A stretch of DNA of 15,915 nucleotides. Source: Candidatus Thorarchaeota archaeon (GTDB lineage Archaea > Asgardarchaeota > Thorarchaeia > Thorarchaeales > Thorarchaeaceae). The translations under genes were made by a program, and so were the position numbers. Below the pieces are notes generated by a model. It was not told where the DNA came from, did no database searches, and saw only the letters and a program-made list of their open reading frames with translations. The DNA is taken from NCBI GenBank assembly GCA_030638785.1, contig DAOWDY010000258.1, forward strand, positions 1 to 15,915. Direction: 5' to 3'. How positions within the stretch are numbered: the first letter of the stretch is position 1; every line of letters begins with the position of its first letter. Of this stretch, positions 7,416 to 13,734 are shown one piece after another.

Positions 7416-7793
7416 ACGAACGATAGAAGACCTTCTTCAATATTAGATCCCTATTGTCCAGTTTGCAAAGAATACAAGGGCATTGGACAATGTACTATTG
7501 TTTCATGTCATCTTCGCAGTCACTCATCCGGCGACAGCAGAGTTGAAATCGGATTAGCATTGGCCCAATCATGTCATAAGTGCGATAACCATGCGAAAGT
7601 ACATTGCTCCCATTGTGGCAGAGGATTCTGCGAGATTCATTCAAAGAATAAAAACAGCAACAAGTTTGAAGAATTCACACAAAGTATTGGCACCTGTTCA
7701 TCCTGTAAGAATTACGTCTGCGAAAAATGCTGGATAATCGAGGATCAAGGACTGATTGTATGTGTAGAGCATCTTGAGTCTAGGACTGTCTGA
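7416..7793 (+). CDS. Cys/His-rich zinc-finger protein, B-box-like, with non-canonical start
   Basis: Conventional start codons give only TTG 7560 and a 77-residue product, but the same frame is open back to 7404 and the added part carries its own metal-binding pattern: YCPVCKEYKG, then QCTIVSCHLRSH. The later part has CHKC..., VHCSHCGRGFCEIH and CSSCKNYVCEKC followed by CVEH, resembling B-box or RING-related treble-clef fingers. About 125 residues if started at ACG 7416, which sits 5 bases after GAGGTG; ATA 7440 is another candidate. No ATG, GTG or TTG exists between 7404 and 7560. B-box-like fingers bind proteins or ubiquitin-system partners in eukaryotes; a role with the divergent ESCRT-II-like gene is speculation. 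The stop lies about 65 bases before the longin/winged-helix gene, so they may be co-transcribed. Confidence 0.65.
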   Translation, partial: TNDRRPSSILDPYCPVCKEYKGIGQCTIVSCHLRSHSSGDSRVEIGLALAQSCHKCDNHAKVHCSHCGRGFCEIHSKNKNSNKFEEFTQSIGTCSSCKNYVCEKCWIIEDQGLIVCVEHLESRTV

Positions 7794-7858
7794 TAATGAT
7801 GGCATCTGGTTGAGAAACAGATATTTACTAGGTGTGGAATACAACAAGGGTGCAAAGC

Positions 7859-9034
7859 ATGTTAGACGCAATGTTTGTTGTTCACCTTGACGACTACCAC
7901 GGGTTCATAGTTGAGAAGCGTTATCCAACAACCCTCTCTCTTAATGAAAAAATACTTAATCTGGTGTACACTAACCACCTAAAAGAAGGGGTTTCTCTCG
8001 AGTCAGCTCTGTCGCTCGGATCACTCTTTTTCTCTCGATCGGATTTCTCTCTCTCAATTGAATCTCTGGAGCTTTCCGATGCTGAGGATTTCAAGATTGT
8101 ATCACTCATGAGCAAATTGCATCCCGAATGGATGGTTTGCTTTGTTATTGGTAAAGAGGACAATCCCGAAACAATGAGAAAAGAAGTTACGGGCATGAGC
8201 CGGTTAATCCTGAAACTCATTACAAGTAATCCAGATGATGTCAACTTGGAAGAGATTCTACGAAATCGAAGCATACTTCCTGAACCTACCGAGGAGCAGA
8301 AACTTGCTGAAGTCTTTGTTACACCCTCAACTTCCCTACTCCTTGAGAGATTGCAGACCCAAGGTGTGGAGAGTGCTGTGAAGTTATCACTCTGGCTAAA
8401 GAATGAGATTCAGAGTGATACTGTTGACATTCAAGAAGCGGTTGCACCCTTGCTTAGAAGTGGCATTGTAAAAGTGGAAATCATCGGAAAGAGTAGAGAA
8501 ACCGTATTCCTGATGAAGGATATTTTTTGTTACAGAGCTCCGCCAGCAGAATCACTTACCAATGCTCAAGAATCGCATCCAGAGATCATTGAGAGCTACA
8601 CCGATGCAATCAAGACGTTCTTCTCACCTCCACCACCAGACAAGGGGTATAATCCTACATTGCCCGTGGATGATCCAAACTCACCTATCGTTGAGGACAG
8701 GGAGCAGATTGCAAAACTACTTGCTCACAGTCTTCATTATATTGTGCTGGAATGTCTTAGAAGAGGCCCCCTCAGTATCGAGGAATTATCAGAAAAAACA
8801 TCACTCCCAAGAAACGTTGTTCAGAATTCCCTCTGGGCATTAGAGTCAGAAAGAGTGACAATGTTCTTTGAAACCGATAAAGTGTGGGCTCTGCTCACAA
8901 ATCCAATGATTGAATCTTTTTTACCTGAATATGTACTACCGCTTGTATCGGCGAAAATCATTGATAAGGAGATAAATAAAGAAGCCGCAACAAGATATCT
9001 TGAGCTTCTTGAGAATGCTTGGAGTGAGAACTAG
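7859..9034 (+). CDS. Longin-like domain plus winged-helix protein, probable partner of the longin GTPase
   Basis: A 391-residue cytoplasmic protein. The N-terminus (MFVVHLDDYHGFIVEKRYP, then about 120 residues of alternating strands and helices) resembles longin-type domains such as those in Nprl2 or SRX-like proteins, where a strand is followed by a 'G-x-ivekryP' turn. The middle (~145-265) and C-terminal (~300-385, RGPLSIEELSEKTSLPRN) parts look like winged helices, with a Pro-rich linker (SPPPPDKG) between. The frame is open to a GTG at 7832, but I choose ATG 7859 because AAGGGTG at 7846-7852 precedes it by 6 bases. The stop TAG (9032-9034) shares its G with the GTG start of the next gene, so the two are translationally coupled. 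Longin proteins often form heterodimers that regulate GTPases, which suggests a partner or exchange-factor role (inference). Confidence 0.7.
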   Translation: MLDAMFVVHLDDYHGFIVEKRYPTTLSLNEKILNLVYTNHLKEGVSLESALSLGSLFFSRSDFSLSIESLELSDAEDFKIVSLMSKLHPEWMVCFVIGKEDNPETMRKEVTGMSRLILKLITSNPDDVNLEEILRNRSILPEPTEEQKLAEVFVTPSTSLLLERLQTQGVESAVKLSLWLKNEIQSDTVDIQEAVAPLLRSGIVKVEIIGKSRETVFLMKDIFCYRAPPAESLTNAQESHPEIIESYTDAIKTFFSPPPPDKGYNPTLPVDDPNSPIVEDREQIAKLLAHSLHYIVLECLRRGPLSIEELSEKTSLPRNVVQNSLWALESERVTMFFETDKVWALLTNPMIESFLPEYVLPLVSAKIIDKEINKEAATRYLELLENAWSEN

Positions 9035-9885
9035 TGATTAGAAGCATCTACATACTCGAAGGAACAGGTAACATTGTCTTCACAAAGGAGTATGCAGAGA
9101 TTGAATCTAGAGCAACCCTCGTTGAATTTCTGGTGAACCTTACCAGCTTTCTAGGCACTGTCGGTCTAGAAGGAAAGACGGAGTTCATGAACCTTTCAAC
9201 ATCTCGCTTCTTCTATGCAGTCAGGGATGAGTTCACATTCATTTTCATAGCTGATAAGGCAGATGATTTTTCACAGATAGAAGAAAAAGTAGGTCAACTT
9301 GTCGATATCTTCATGAGAGAATATATTGAGATGGCAAGAACGCACCAGTCCTTAGATGGCTTCGATGAGAAAGTCGATGAAATTGCTGTAACTATGGTTA
9401 AAGTTGCGATTCTTGGATTTGCAGGAGTAGGAAAGACAACAACCTTACACTTGTTGCGTGGGGAAACCCTTCCACTGGTACATGACCCCACCATTGGTGT
9501 TAGCATCAAGAAACTGCCTGAAGAGGTTGAGAATGCAAATATCGTTCTTTGGGATCTTGCAGGTCAATCACGTTTCAGCATACTCTGGGCGAAAATGATA
9601 GCCAATGCACAAGTCGTTGTAATTGTCACAGACAGTACACTAGAGAATGTGCTCAGAAGCAAGAAACTAGTTTCACTAGTTAAGGAAGAGGTTCCTGATG
9701 CCAAGATAATAGGCATCGCAAACAAACAGGACCTTCCAACAGCACTAACCCCAGAACGAGTTGGTCAAATCCTCGGTGTTGGGACTTACGAACTCGTTGC
9801 CATTGATATATCCTACAGGGACAGACTGATTCAGATTATCAGAAGAGCCATTCTTGAAGGCAAGTCTGAAAAGAAGGATAACTGA
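9034..9885 (+). CDS. Longin-domain / Arf-Rab-type small GTPase fusion
   Basis: A 283-residue protein. Residues 1-~115 look like a longin fold (IYILEGTGNIVFTKEY, with a later FTFIFIADKAD strand). Residues ~122-275 form a small GTPase: P-loop GFAGVGKTT (128-136), switch-I PTIG (152-155), WDLAGQ (173-178), NKQD (230-233). The PTIG and WD signature recall Arf/Arl and SR-beta, while the Ala-Gly-Gln of G3 is Ras/Rab-like. No N-terminal Gly for myristoylation and no C-terminal prenylation Cys are present, so any membrane association would run through partners or the longin domain. Longin and expanded small-GTPase families are known in Asgard archaea. The GTG start overlaps the preceding stop and has GGAGTGA at 9021-9027. 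It is likely in one operon with the longin/winged-helix gene. Confidence 0.88.
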   Translation: MIRSIYILEGTGNIVFTKEYAEIESRATLVEFLVNLTSFLGTVGLEGKTEFMNLSTSRFFYAVRDEFTFIFIADKADDFSQIEEKVGQLVDIFMREYIEMARTHQSLDGFDEKVDEIAVTMVKVAILGFAGVGKTTTLHLLRGETLPLVHDPTIGVSIKKLPEEVENANIVLWDLAGQSRFSILWAKMIANAQVVVIVTDSTLENVLRSKKLVSLVKEEVPDAKIIGIANKQDLPTALTPERVGQILGVGTYELVAIDISYRDRLIQIIRRAILEGKSEKKDN

Positions 9886-9964
9886 GAAGGCATGCGTCAC
9901 GGCAAAGGTTAAGAACGTGCATCAAGAAGATTCATGAGAATCCAACAGAATTGGTGATGAAATT

Positions 9965-10528
9965 ATGGCATTCGACCTCACCGAGATTATGGAGAAATTA
10001 AAAGCAATAGAAGGGTTCGCAGCCAAGGTGACTGAAACCAAGAGGTTAGCAGATCAATTAGCAGAGAACTTTGCGAATATGAAACTGCAGATCAATAAGA
10101 CAATCAATGATAGTTTCACAGAGGTTGCAGATCAGATTGATACCCTGCGTAAGAATATGGAGCAGATGGAAACAGTACAACCATCATCGTCTCCTCCAGC
10201 GGCAGAGCCAGCTCCAACACCGGCCGCAGAGCCAGAACCCGCTCCAGCACCGACCCCAGAGCCGGAACCAGCCCCAACACCAGCTGCAGAACCTGCTCCT
10301 GCACCAGCAGCTGAGCCAGTTGCGGAAGCTATACCTGAACCCCCAAAGGAAGGTGACGATCAGCTCGATTTTCTATTACAGCAGAAGGATCGTCTTAAAG
10401 CAGCCCTCACAGATCTAAGATTTGATTACATGAGAGGCTATATTCCTGAGGAAGAGTACAAGACAAAGGAAGCGGAACTAGATTCACAGCTTGAAGATTT
10501 AGACCGTCAGATTGCAGCACTGAAATAG
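9965..10528 (+). CDS. Coiled-coil protein with Pro/Ala/Glu linker
   Basis: A 187-residue protein of unknown function in three parts: an N-terminal helix likely to form a coiled coil (residues 1-~65, with LADQLAENFANMKLQINK), a low-complexity linker of Pro, Ala, Glu and Thr (~73-125), and a C-terminal helical hairpin (QLDFLLQQKDRLKAAL...EEEYKTKEAELDSQLEDLD, ~132-187). The C-terminal helices resemble short oligomerising or SHOCT-like tails, though I cannot assign a family. There is no signal or membrane segment. ATG 9965 is preceded by GGTGAT at 9953-9958 with 6-base spacing. The gap of 79 bases to the GTPase gene leaves it open whether it belongs to that operon. It could act as a flexible scaffold for the GTPase (speculation). 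Confidence 0.8.
   Translation: MAFDLTEIMEKLKAIEGFAAKVTETKRLADQLAENFANMKLQINKTINDSFTEVADQIDTLRKNMEQMETVQPSSSPPAAEPAPTPAAEPEPAPAPTPEPEPAPTPAAEPAPAPAAEPVAEAIPEPPKEGDDQLDFLLQQKDRLKAALTDLRFDYMRGYIPEEEYKTKEAELDSQLEDLDRQIAALK
10196..10325 (+). repeat. Low-complexity Pro-Ala-Glu coding repeat
   Basis: Imperfect repeats of units such as gcagagccagctccaac encode Ala-Glu-Pro-Ala-Pro-Thr-Pro runs inside the coiled-coil protein gene. Copies differ in sequence, typical of an extended linker expanded by slippage or unequal exchange. Confidence 0.7.
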
Positions 10529-10556
10529 TGACTTATTATTCCAGAGTATAAAGCGT

Positions 10557-10578
10557 AGAGGCGGAGTAAATCGCCTCT
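10557..10578 (+). terminator. Stem-loop after the coiled-coil gene
   Basis: AGAGGCG (10557-10563) pairs perfectly with CGCCTCT (10572-10578), an 8-base loop between, followed by T-rich sequence (tttacatcttatttt). It starts 29 bases after the stop at 10528 and fits a 3'-end structure with a downstream U-rich run. Confidence 0.5.
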
Positions 10579-10623
10579 CCTTTACATCTTATTTTAAATT
10601 GAAAATTAAACATAGTGACATTG

Positions 10624-10658
10624 ACCGTGGTTTACCTTAGTAACGGCAAACCCACGGT
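10624..10658. terminator. Second stem-loop between convergent genes
   Basis: ACCGTGG (10624-10630) pairs with CCACGGT (10652-10658); a single bulged C and one mismatch allow continued pairing of TTT with AAA and CC with GG inside. It lies 12 bases from the stop of the eS25-like gene on the minus strand, so it is probably that gene's 3'-end structure. A small RNA or protein-binding palindrome is possible. Confidence 0.45.
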
Positions 10659-10669
10659 GTATCAATAGA

Positions 10670-11620
10670 CTACTTTTTTGTAGTCTTTTTCTTAGGCTTC
10701 TCTTCTGCAGCCTTTTTGGTTGTCTTCTTTGTAGTCTTTTTCTTAGGCTTCTCTTCTGCAGCTTTCTTTGTGGTCTTCTTGGTAGTTTTCTTAGGCTTCT
10801 CTTCTGCAGCCTTCTTGGTTGTCTTCTTTGCAGTCTTCTTAGGTTTCTCTTCTGCAGCTTTCTTTGTGGTCTTCTTGGTAGTTTTCTTGGGCTTCTCTGC
10901 TGCAGCTTTCTTTGTGGTCTTCTTGATTACCTTCTTGGGCTTGTCTTCAGCAGCTTTCTTTGTGGTCTTTTTGGGCTTGGCTTCCTTTGCCTTCTTGGTT
11001 GCCTTCTTGGGTTTGTCTTCAGCAGCTTTCTTTGTGGTCTTCTTGGGCTTGGCTTCCTTTGCCTTCTTGGTTGTCTTCTTGGGCTTGGCTTCCTTGGGTT
11101 CGGGTTCGGCCTCAGGGGTTCCAGCTAATGGTTCAATAACAACCTCTGGCAGTGTATCCTTCCGTTCCTTCTTGTCACCTGCTTCACGTCGCTTTCTGGC
11201 AAGTTTGCTTGATTTTACAATAGTTCCTGCAGATGATGCCGCTGCCAATGCAGATTCCATATCAGGATCAATAGGAGCCTCAGTCGGTGCTAATTTTGCA
11301 ATCTCTTCAATAGCAGCAGTAACCAGAGCTGCTCCACCAACATCGCGTTTCTCTAGTTCGCTTGGAGTTGAGTATACAACGAAACCACTCTCGCGGATGT
11401 AGGCAACAACAGTCCCATCTTGCTCCTTTTCCTTCAAGATCTTCTTTGCAACACTCATTCTAATTCCGAATCTATTTGCCAGATCATAAGGTGTTACGGA
11501 TCTGGATTTCTCAAGATACTGATCAATCTCACTCAGAGTCTCTGGTTTCGGAATCGCATCTCGAATTATTTTCTCAGTCTTTGCGGCAGATTTGCCCCAT
11601 TTCTTGCGGCTAATAGTAAT
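10670..11620 (-). CDS. rps25e: Ribosomal protein eS25 (S25e) with H1-like lysine-rich C-terminal extension
   Basis: Small-subunit ribosomal protein eS25 is a winged-helix protein of ~70-120 residues in archaea and eukaryotes. Translating upstream of ATG 11458 in the same frame gives SRKKWGKSAAKTEK, then VTPYDLANRFGIRMSVAKKI, matching the eS25 signature (kKWsKgK...ITPy.la.r..IrlSvAkr.lkeLe). Starting at 11458 would cut the winged helix in half. No ATG, GTG or TTG occurs in the open frame (11647-11459); ATT 11620 or ATT 11614 follow AGGAG (11625-11629), giving 316 or 314 residues. After a ~100-residue S25 domain comes a region rich in Ala/Glu and then ten KPKK(T/A)TKK repeats, like histone H1 tails. 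The tail may bind rRNA or DNA (inference). The gene is divergent from the HExxH gene and near a shared TATA hexamer. Confidence 0.82.
   Translation of the reverse strand: MTISRKKWGKSAAKTEKIIRDAIPKPETLSEIDQYLEKSRSVTPYDLANRFGIRMSVAKKILKEKEQDGTVVAYIRESGFVVYSTPSELEKRDVGGAALVTAAIEEIAKLAPTEAPIDPDMESALAAASSAGTIVKSSKLARKRREAGDKKERKDTLPEVVIEPLAGTPEAEPEPKEAKPKKTTKKAKEAKPKKTTKKAAEDKPKKATKKAKEAKPKKTTKKAAEDKPKKVIKKTTKKAAAEKPKKTTKKTTKKAAEEKPKKTAKKTTKKAAEEKPKKTTKKTTKKAAEEKPKKKTTKKTTKKAAEEKPKKKTTKK
10676..11100 (-). repeat. Tandem coding repeats of the Lys-rich tail
   Basis: About ten imperfect DNA units of ~36-51 bases (minus strand sense, encoding KPKKTTKK plus AAEE, AKEA or similar). Units near the domain side are the short 12-residue form (KPKKTTKK only); those nearer the C-terminus carry an extra TTKK, with a Lys insertion in the last two. 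The graded pattern suggests expansion from the 3' side. Confidence 0.85.
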
Positions 11621-11624
11621 TACT

Positions 11625-11629
11625 CTCCT
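11625..11629 (-). promoter_or_regulatory. Shine-Dalgarno sequence for the eS25 gene
   Basis: AGGAG on the minus strand lies 4 bases before ATT 11620 and 10 before ATT 11614. It overlaps the TAG of an 7-codon out-of-frame reading frame (ATG 11651 to TAG 11628). It supports translation starting far upstream of ATG 11458, which has no such site. Confidence 0.5.
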
Positions 11630-11673
11630 AATGTGCTGGTCCGCAGTTCATCGCGAAGGTCAAGGGTTTGTCT

Positions 11674-11679
11674 TTTAAA
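11674..11679. promoter_or_regulatory. Palindromic TATA hexamer shared by eS25 and HExxH genes
   Basis: TTTAAA, inside TCTTTTAAAGA, is self-complementary. About 25 bases downstream on the plus strand (near 11702) gives a ~28-base leader with AGGTG before ATG 11730; on the minus strand it points to ~11651, ahead of AGGAG at 11625-11629. Use in both directions is inference. Confidence 0.4.
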
Positions 11680-11729
11680 GATGCTCATCTGTTTGTCAAT
11701 GGTATCACTTAGAATAGGTGCCTCGTAAT

Positions 11730-12389
11730 ATGAACAATTCGAAATTCTTCATTGATAAGACTCTTGATGAATACATCAAATTACTAGTTGAAAACGCTTA
11801 TCGTGAGATTGGTCACCGTGAAATTAAAGCCGAGTGGGGCCGATTGAGATCATTTGCCATAGTTACAATGAATCAAGAAGGTCCAGTAATGATCAAGTGT
11901 AACAGCGTTGCTCGCGCATGGCCAGAACCTGCATTGTTTGGTTTGCTGTCTCATGAACTTAGCCATGTCATTGTGGGGGATGTTCCAGATACTGAGAAAC
12001 GAACGGATCTGGATGTAATTGAGCGGGGTCTTGGAGTCTATCTCGCAGTAGAACGAGTTATTGTGGACAAGTACTCAGACCATATCATAGGAAGAGGAAA
12101 GGACATGTATCTCGGATACAATTCGATACGTAGTTTACTTGCTTCTCACCAGATACAGCAGCTTGACCTACTGATGTCAGACCTAGGAATGATTCCGTCA
12201 TCTACAGATATTCTACTCCATGATTTTGCAGTTTTACATGATAAGGATACTTCAAGGGTCCTGATCGATGGACACTCAATCAACATTGATGAAGTTGATC
12301 TAATGGATGATATTAAAATTATAATCGGCCATGAAACCGTCCAGATTCTTCTGAATGAATCAGTGATAGGCGAGTTTGAGAAAACTTAG
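11730..12389 (+). CDS. HExxH-motif metalloprotease-like protein
   Basis: A 219-residue protein. It carries LLSHELSHVIVGD (72-84) with the zinc-binding HExxH as HELSH (75-79) on a hydrophobic helix, followed by KRTDLDVIERGLGVYLAVE (90-108), where Asp93, Asp95 or Glu98 could supply the third ligand as in gluzincin or M48-like peptidases. Family beyond the HExxH clan is unclear. There is no signal peptide or membrane segment, so it is presumably cytoplasmic. GTG 11718 is in frame, but ATG 11730 is preferred because AGGTG (11716-11720) lies 9 bases ahead. The stop overlaps the stop of the convergent nucleotidyltransferase gene by 4 bases. The substrate is unknown; I do not see a link to the eS25 gene beyond the shared promoter region. 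Confidence 0.72.
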   Translation: MNNSKFFIDKTLDEYIKLLVENAYREIGHREIKAEWGRLRSFAIVTMNQEGPVMIKCNSVARAWPEPALFGLLSHELSHVIVGDVPDTEKRTDLDVIERGLGVYLAVERVIVDKYSDHIIGRGKDMYLGYNSIRSLLASHQIQQLDLLMSDLGMIPSSTDILLHDFAVLHDKDTSRVLIDGHSINIDEVDLMDDIKIIIGHETVQILLNESVIGEFEKT

Positions 12390-13678
12390 CTAGATTCGGA
12401 ATCTTCTCTCTTGCTTATCTTTAATTGCTGCTTCACTGTCACTTCACTGTGTGGGGGAATGTCTTGATCTATAACACATCCAGGAGCAATAGAACTCCCT
12501 TCGCCAATTCTTAGAGCAGGATATATGGATGAATTCACTCCCAAAATAACTTTGTCTCCGATAATAGCTCCGAATTTCCTAAAGGGAATCTGTACCTTGT
12601 TTCCATTGTCATTGATGTAAAGTGGTTTTGTACCTGGTCGCCAGTTCCACATCTGTGCTCCTGCTTCAATGCAGCTATCAGCACCGACAATCGAGTCAGC
12701 AATGTAGGTCATTCTTCCCACATTTACACGATCAAATATCATGCTGTTACGTACTTCCACTGCATAACCAATGTGAACACCTTCACAGAGGCTTGCGTAG
12801 TCTCTAATTAGTGAATTATTCCCAACATAGACATGTTTTCCAATGTAGACTGGTCCGCGAAGTGAAGCACCAGGGCGGATGACTGCTTCCTCACCAATGT
12901 AGACAGGTCCTTCAAGAACAGCACTGTTGTGAACCTCAGCAGATTCTGCAATGAAACTTCCTTTGCCCTTGAGAAGTCGATCCATGACAACTCTATTGGC
13001 CTTGAGAATATCCCATGGCCATGTGAATTCAGCCCATTCCTTCTCCCAGACGGCTGCTGTGATATTCAGCTTGTCCTTAATCATCTTCTCAACTGCTTGC
13101 TCCATGGTCTTGTATTCTTCCAGTATTGGCAGCAGTTTTGTTGTGAATGCGGAAACTCCTGCAACGGCATAATTGCTGACATACCTTGCAGGACCTCCTT
13201 TTTCTACAAGACGTTCCACGATACCGTTCTTACCAATCTTTACAGTTCCAAACTGCTCAGGGTTTGAAACAAGAGTTACTAGCATAGTTACATCAGCCTT
13301 CATGGTCCGATGATTATACAATGTTCTCTCAACCATCTCTGGTTCTACAAGAACATCACCATTTATCAGAAGAAATTCGTCATCGCCATCCAATTCATTC
13401 GCAGCGGTGAGTATTGCATGTTCTACTCCCTTTTGCTCATGCTGAATAACATATCTAATCTGAAGTCCTTTGTCCCCACCATGTTGAAAGTGATTGATGA
13501 TTTCATCTCTACCATGACCTGCAACAATTACAATATCTGTGATGTCGTTCTCTTTTAGACTTTCAAAGATATAATCAAGTACAGGTCTACCAGCAATCAT
13601 CAACATACTCTTTGATCGGTTAGTTGTCAATGGCCTTAGTCGATTTCCAGATCCAGCTGTCAGCACAAGCGCTTTCAT
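12386..13678 (-). CDS. Sugar-1-phosphate nucleotidyltransferase with left-handed beta-helix (archaeal GlmU-like)
   Basis: A 430-residue enzyme of sugar-nucleotide synthesis. The N-terminal Rossmann-like domain begins MKALVLTAGSGNRLRPLT, the pyrophosphorylase signature that binds NTP, followed by SKSMLMIAGRPVLDY and the metal-site LLINGDVLV. The C-terminal half (~240-420) is a left-handed beta-helix of hexapeptides (VLEGPVYIGEEAVIRPG, SLRGPVYIGKHVYVGNN), as in bifunctional GlmU/ST0452-type archaeal enzymes that also acetylate glucosamine-1-phosphate. Product could be UDP-GlcNAc or dTDP-/UDP-glucose; not decidable here. Ser replaces Pro before the Lys in the usual PK motif. The start at 13678 fits the family; the frame extends to ATG 13714, which has no visible ribosome-binding site. 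It lies about 56 bases downstream of AlaX on the same strand. Confidence 0.9.
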   Translation of the reverse strand: MKALVLTAGSGNRLRPLTTNRSKSMLMIAGRPVLDYIFESLKENDITDIVIVAGHGRDEIINHFQHGGDKGLQIRYVIQHEQKGVEHAILTAANELDGDDEFLLINGDVLVEPEMVERTLYNHRTMKADVTMLVTLVSNPEQFGTVKIGKNGIVERLVEKGGPARYVSNYAVAGVSAFTTKLLPILEEYKTMEQAVEKMIKDKLNITAAVWEKEWAEFTWPWDILKANRVVMDRLLKGKGSFIAESAEVHNSAVLEGPVYIGEEAVIRPGASLRGPVYIGKHVYVGNNSLIRDYASLCEGVHIGYAVEVRNSMIFDRVNVGRMTYIADSIVGADSCIEAGAQMWNWRPGTKPLYINDNGNKVQIPFRKFGAIIGDKVILGVNSSIYPALRIGEGSSIAPGCVIDQDIPPHSEVTVKQQLKISKREDSESS

Positions 13679-13734
13679 TGCACCCACACTTCTTTGGTCA
13701 TCCTGATACGACATAAAGATGTTGGCTAATACTA

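Noticed and set aside
7258..7446. 62-codon plus-strand frame across the promoter between the EAP30 and zinc-finger genes
   Set aside because: It begins inside the EAP30 gene on the opposite strand and crosses the TATA region. Only its last ~12 codons (from GTG 7408) matter, as a possible short frame before the zinc-finger gene.
10676..11100. Repeats that could be mistaken for a CRISPR array or non-coding satellite
   Set aside because: Units are multiples of three, encode KPKK repeats in frame with the S25 domain, vary between copies, and have no unique spacers.
10716..11402. Long plus-strand open frame, hydrophobic (Phe/Val/Leu-rich)
   Set aside because: It is the complement of the Lys-rich repeat tail of the eS25 gene: AAG/AAA codons read backwards as CTT/TTT. 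No Shine-Dalgarno and no family resemblance.
13679..13714. N-terminal extension of the nucleotidyltransferase to ATG 13714
   Set aside because: Twelve extra residues (MSYQDDQRSVGA) precede the conserved MKALVLTAG start of the family, and ATG 13714 has no ribosome-binding site.
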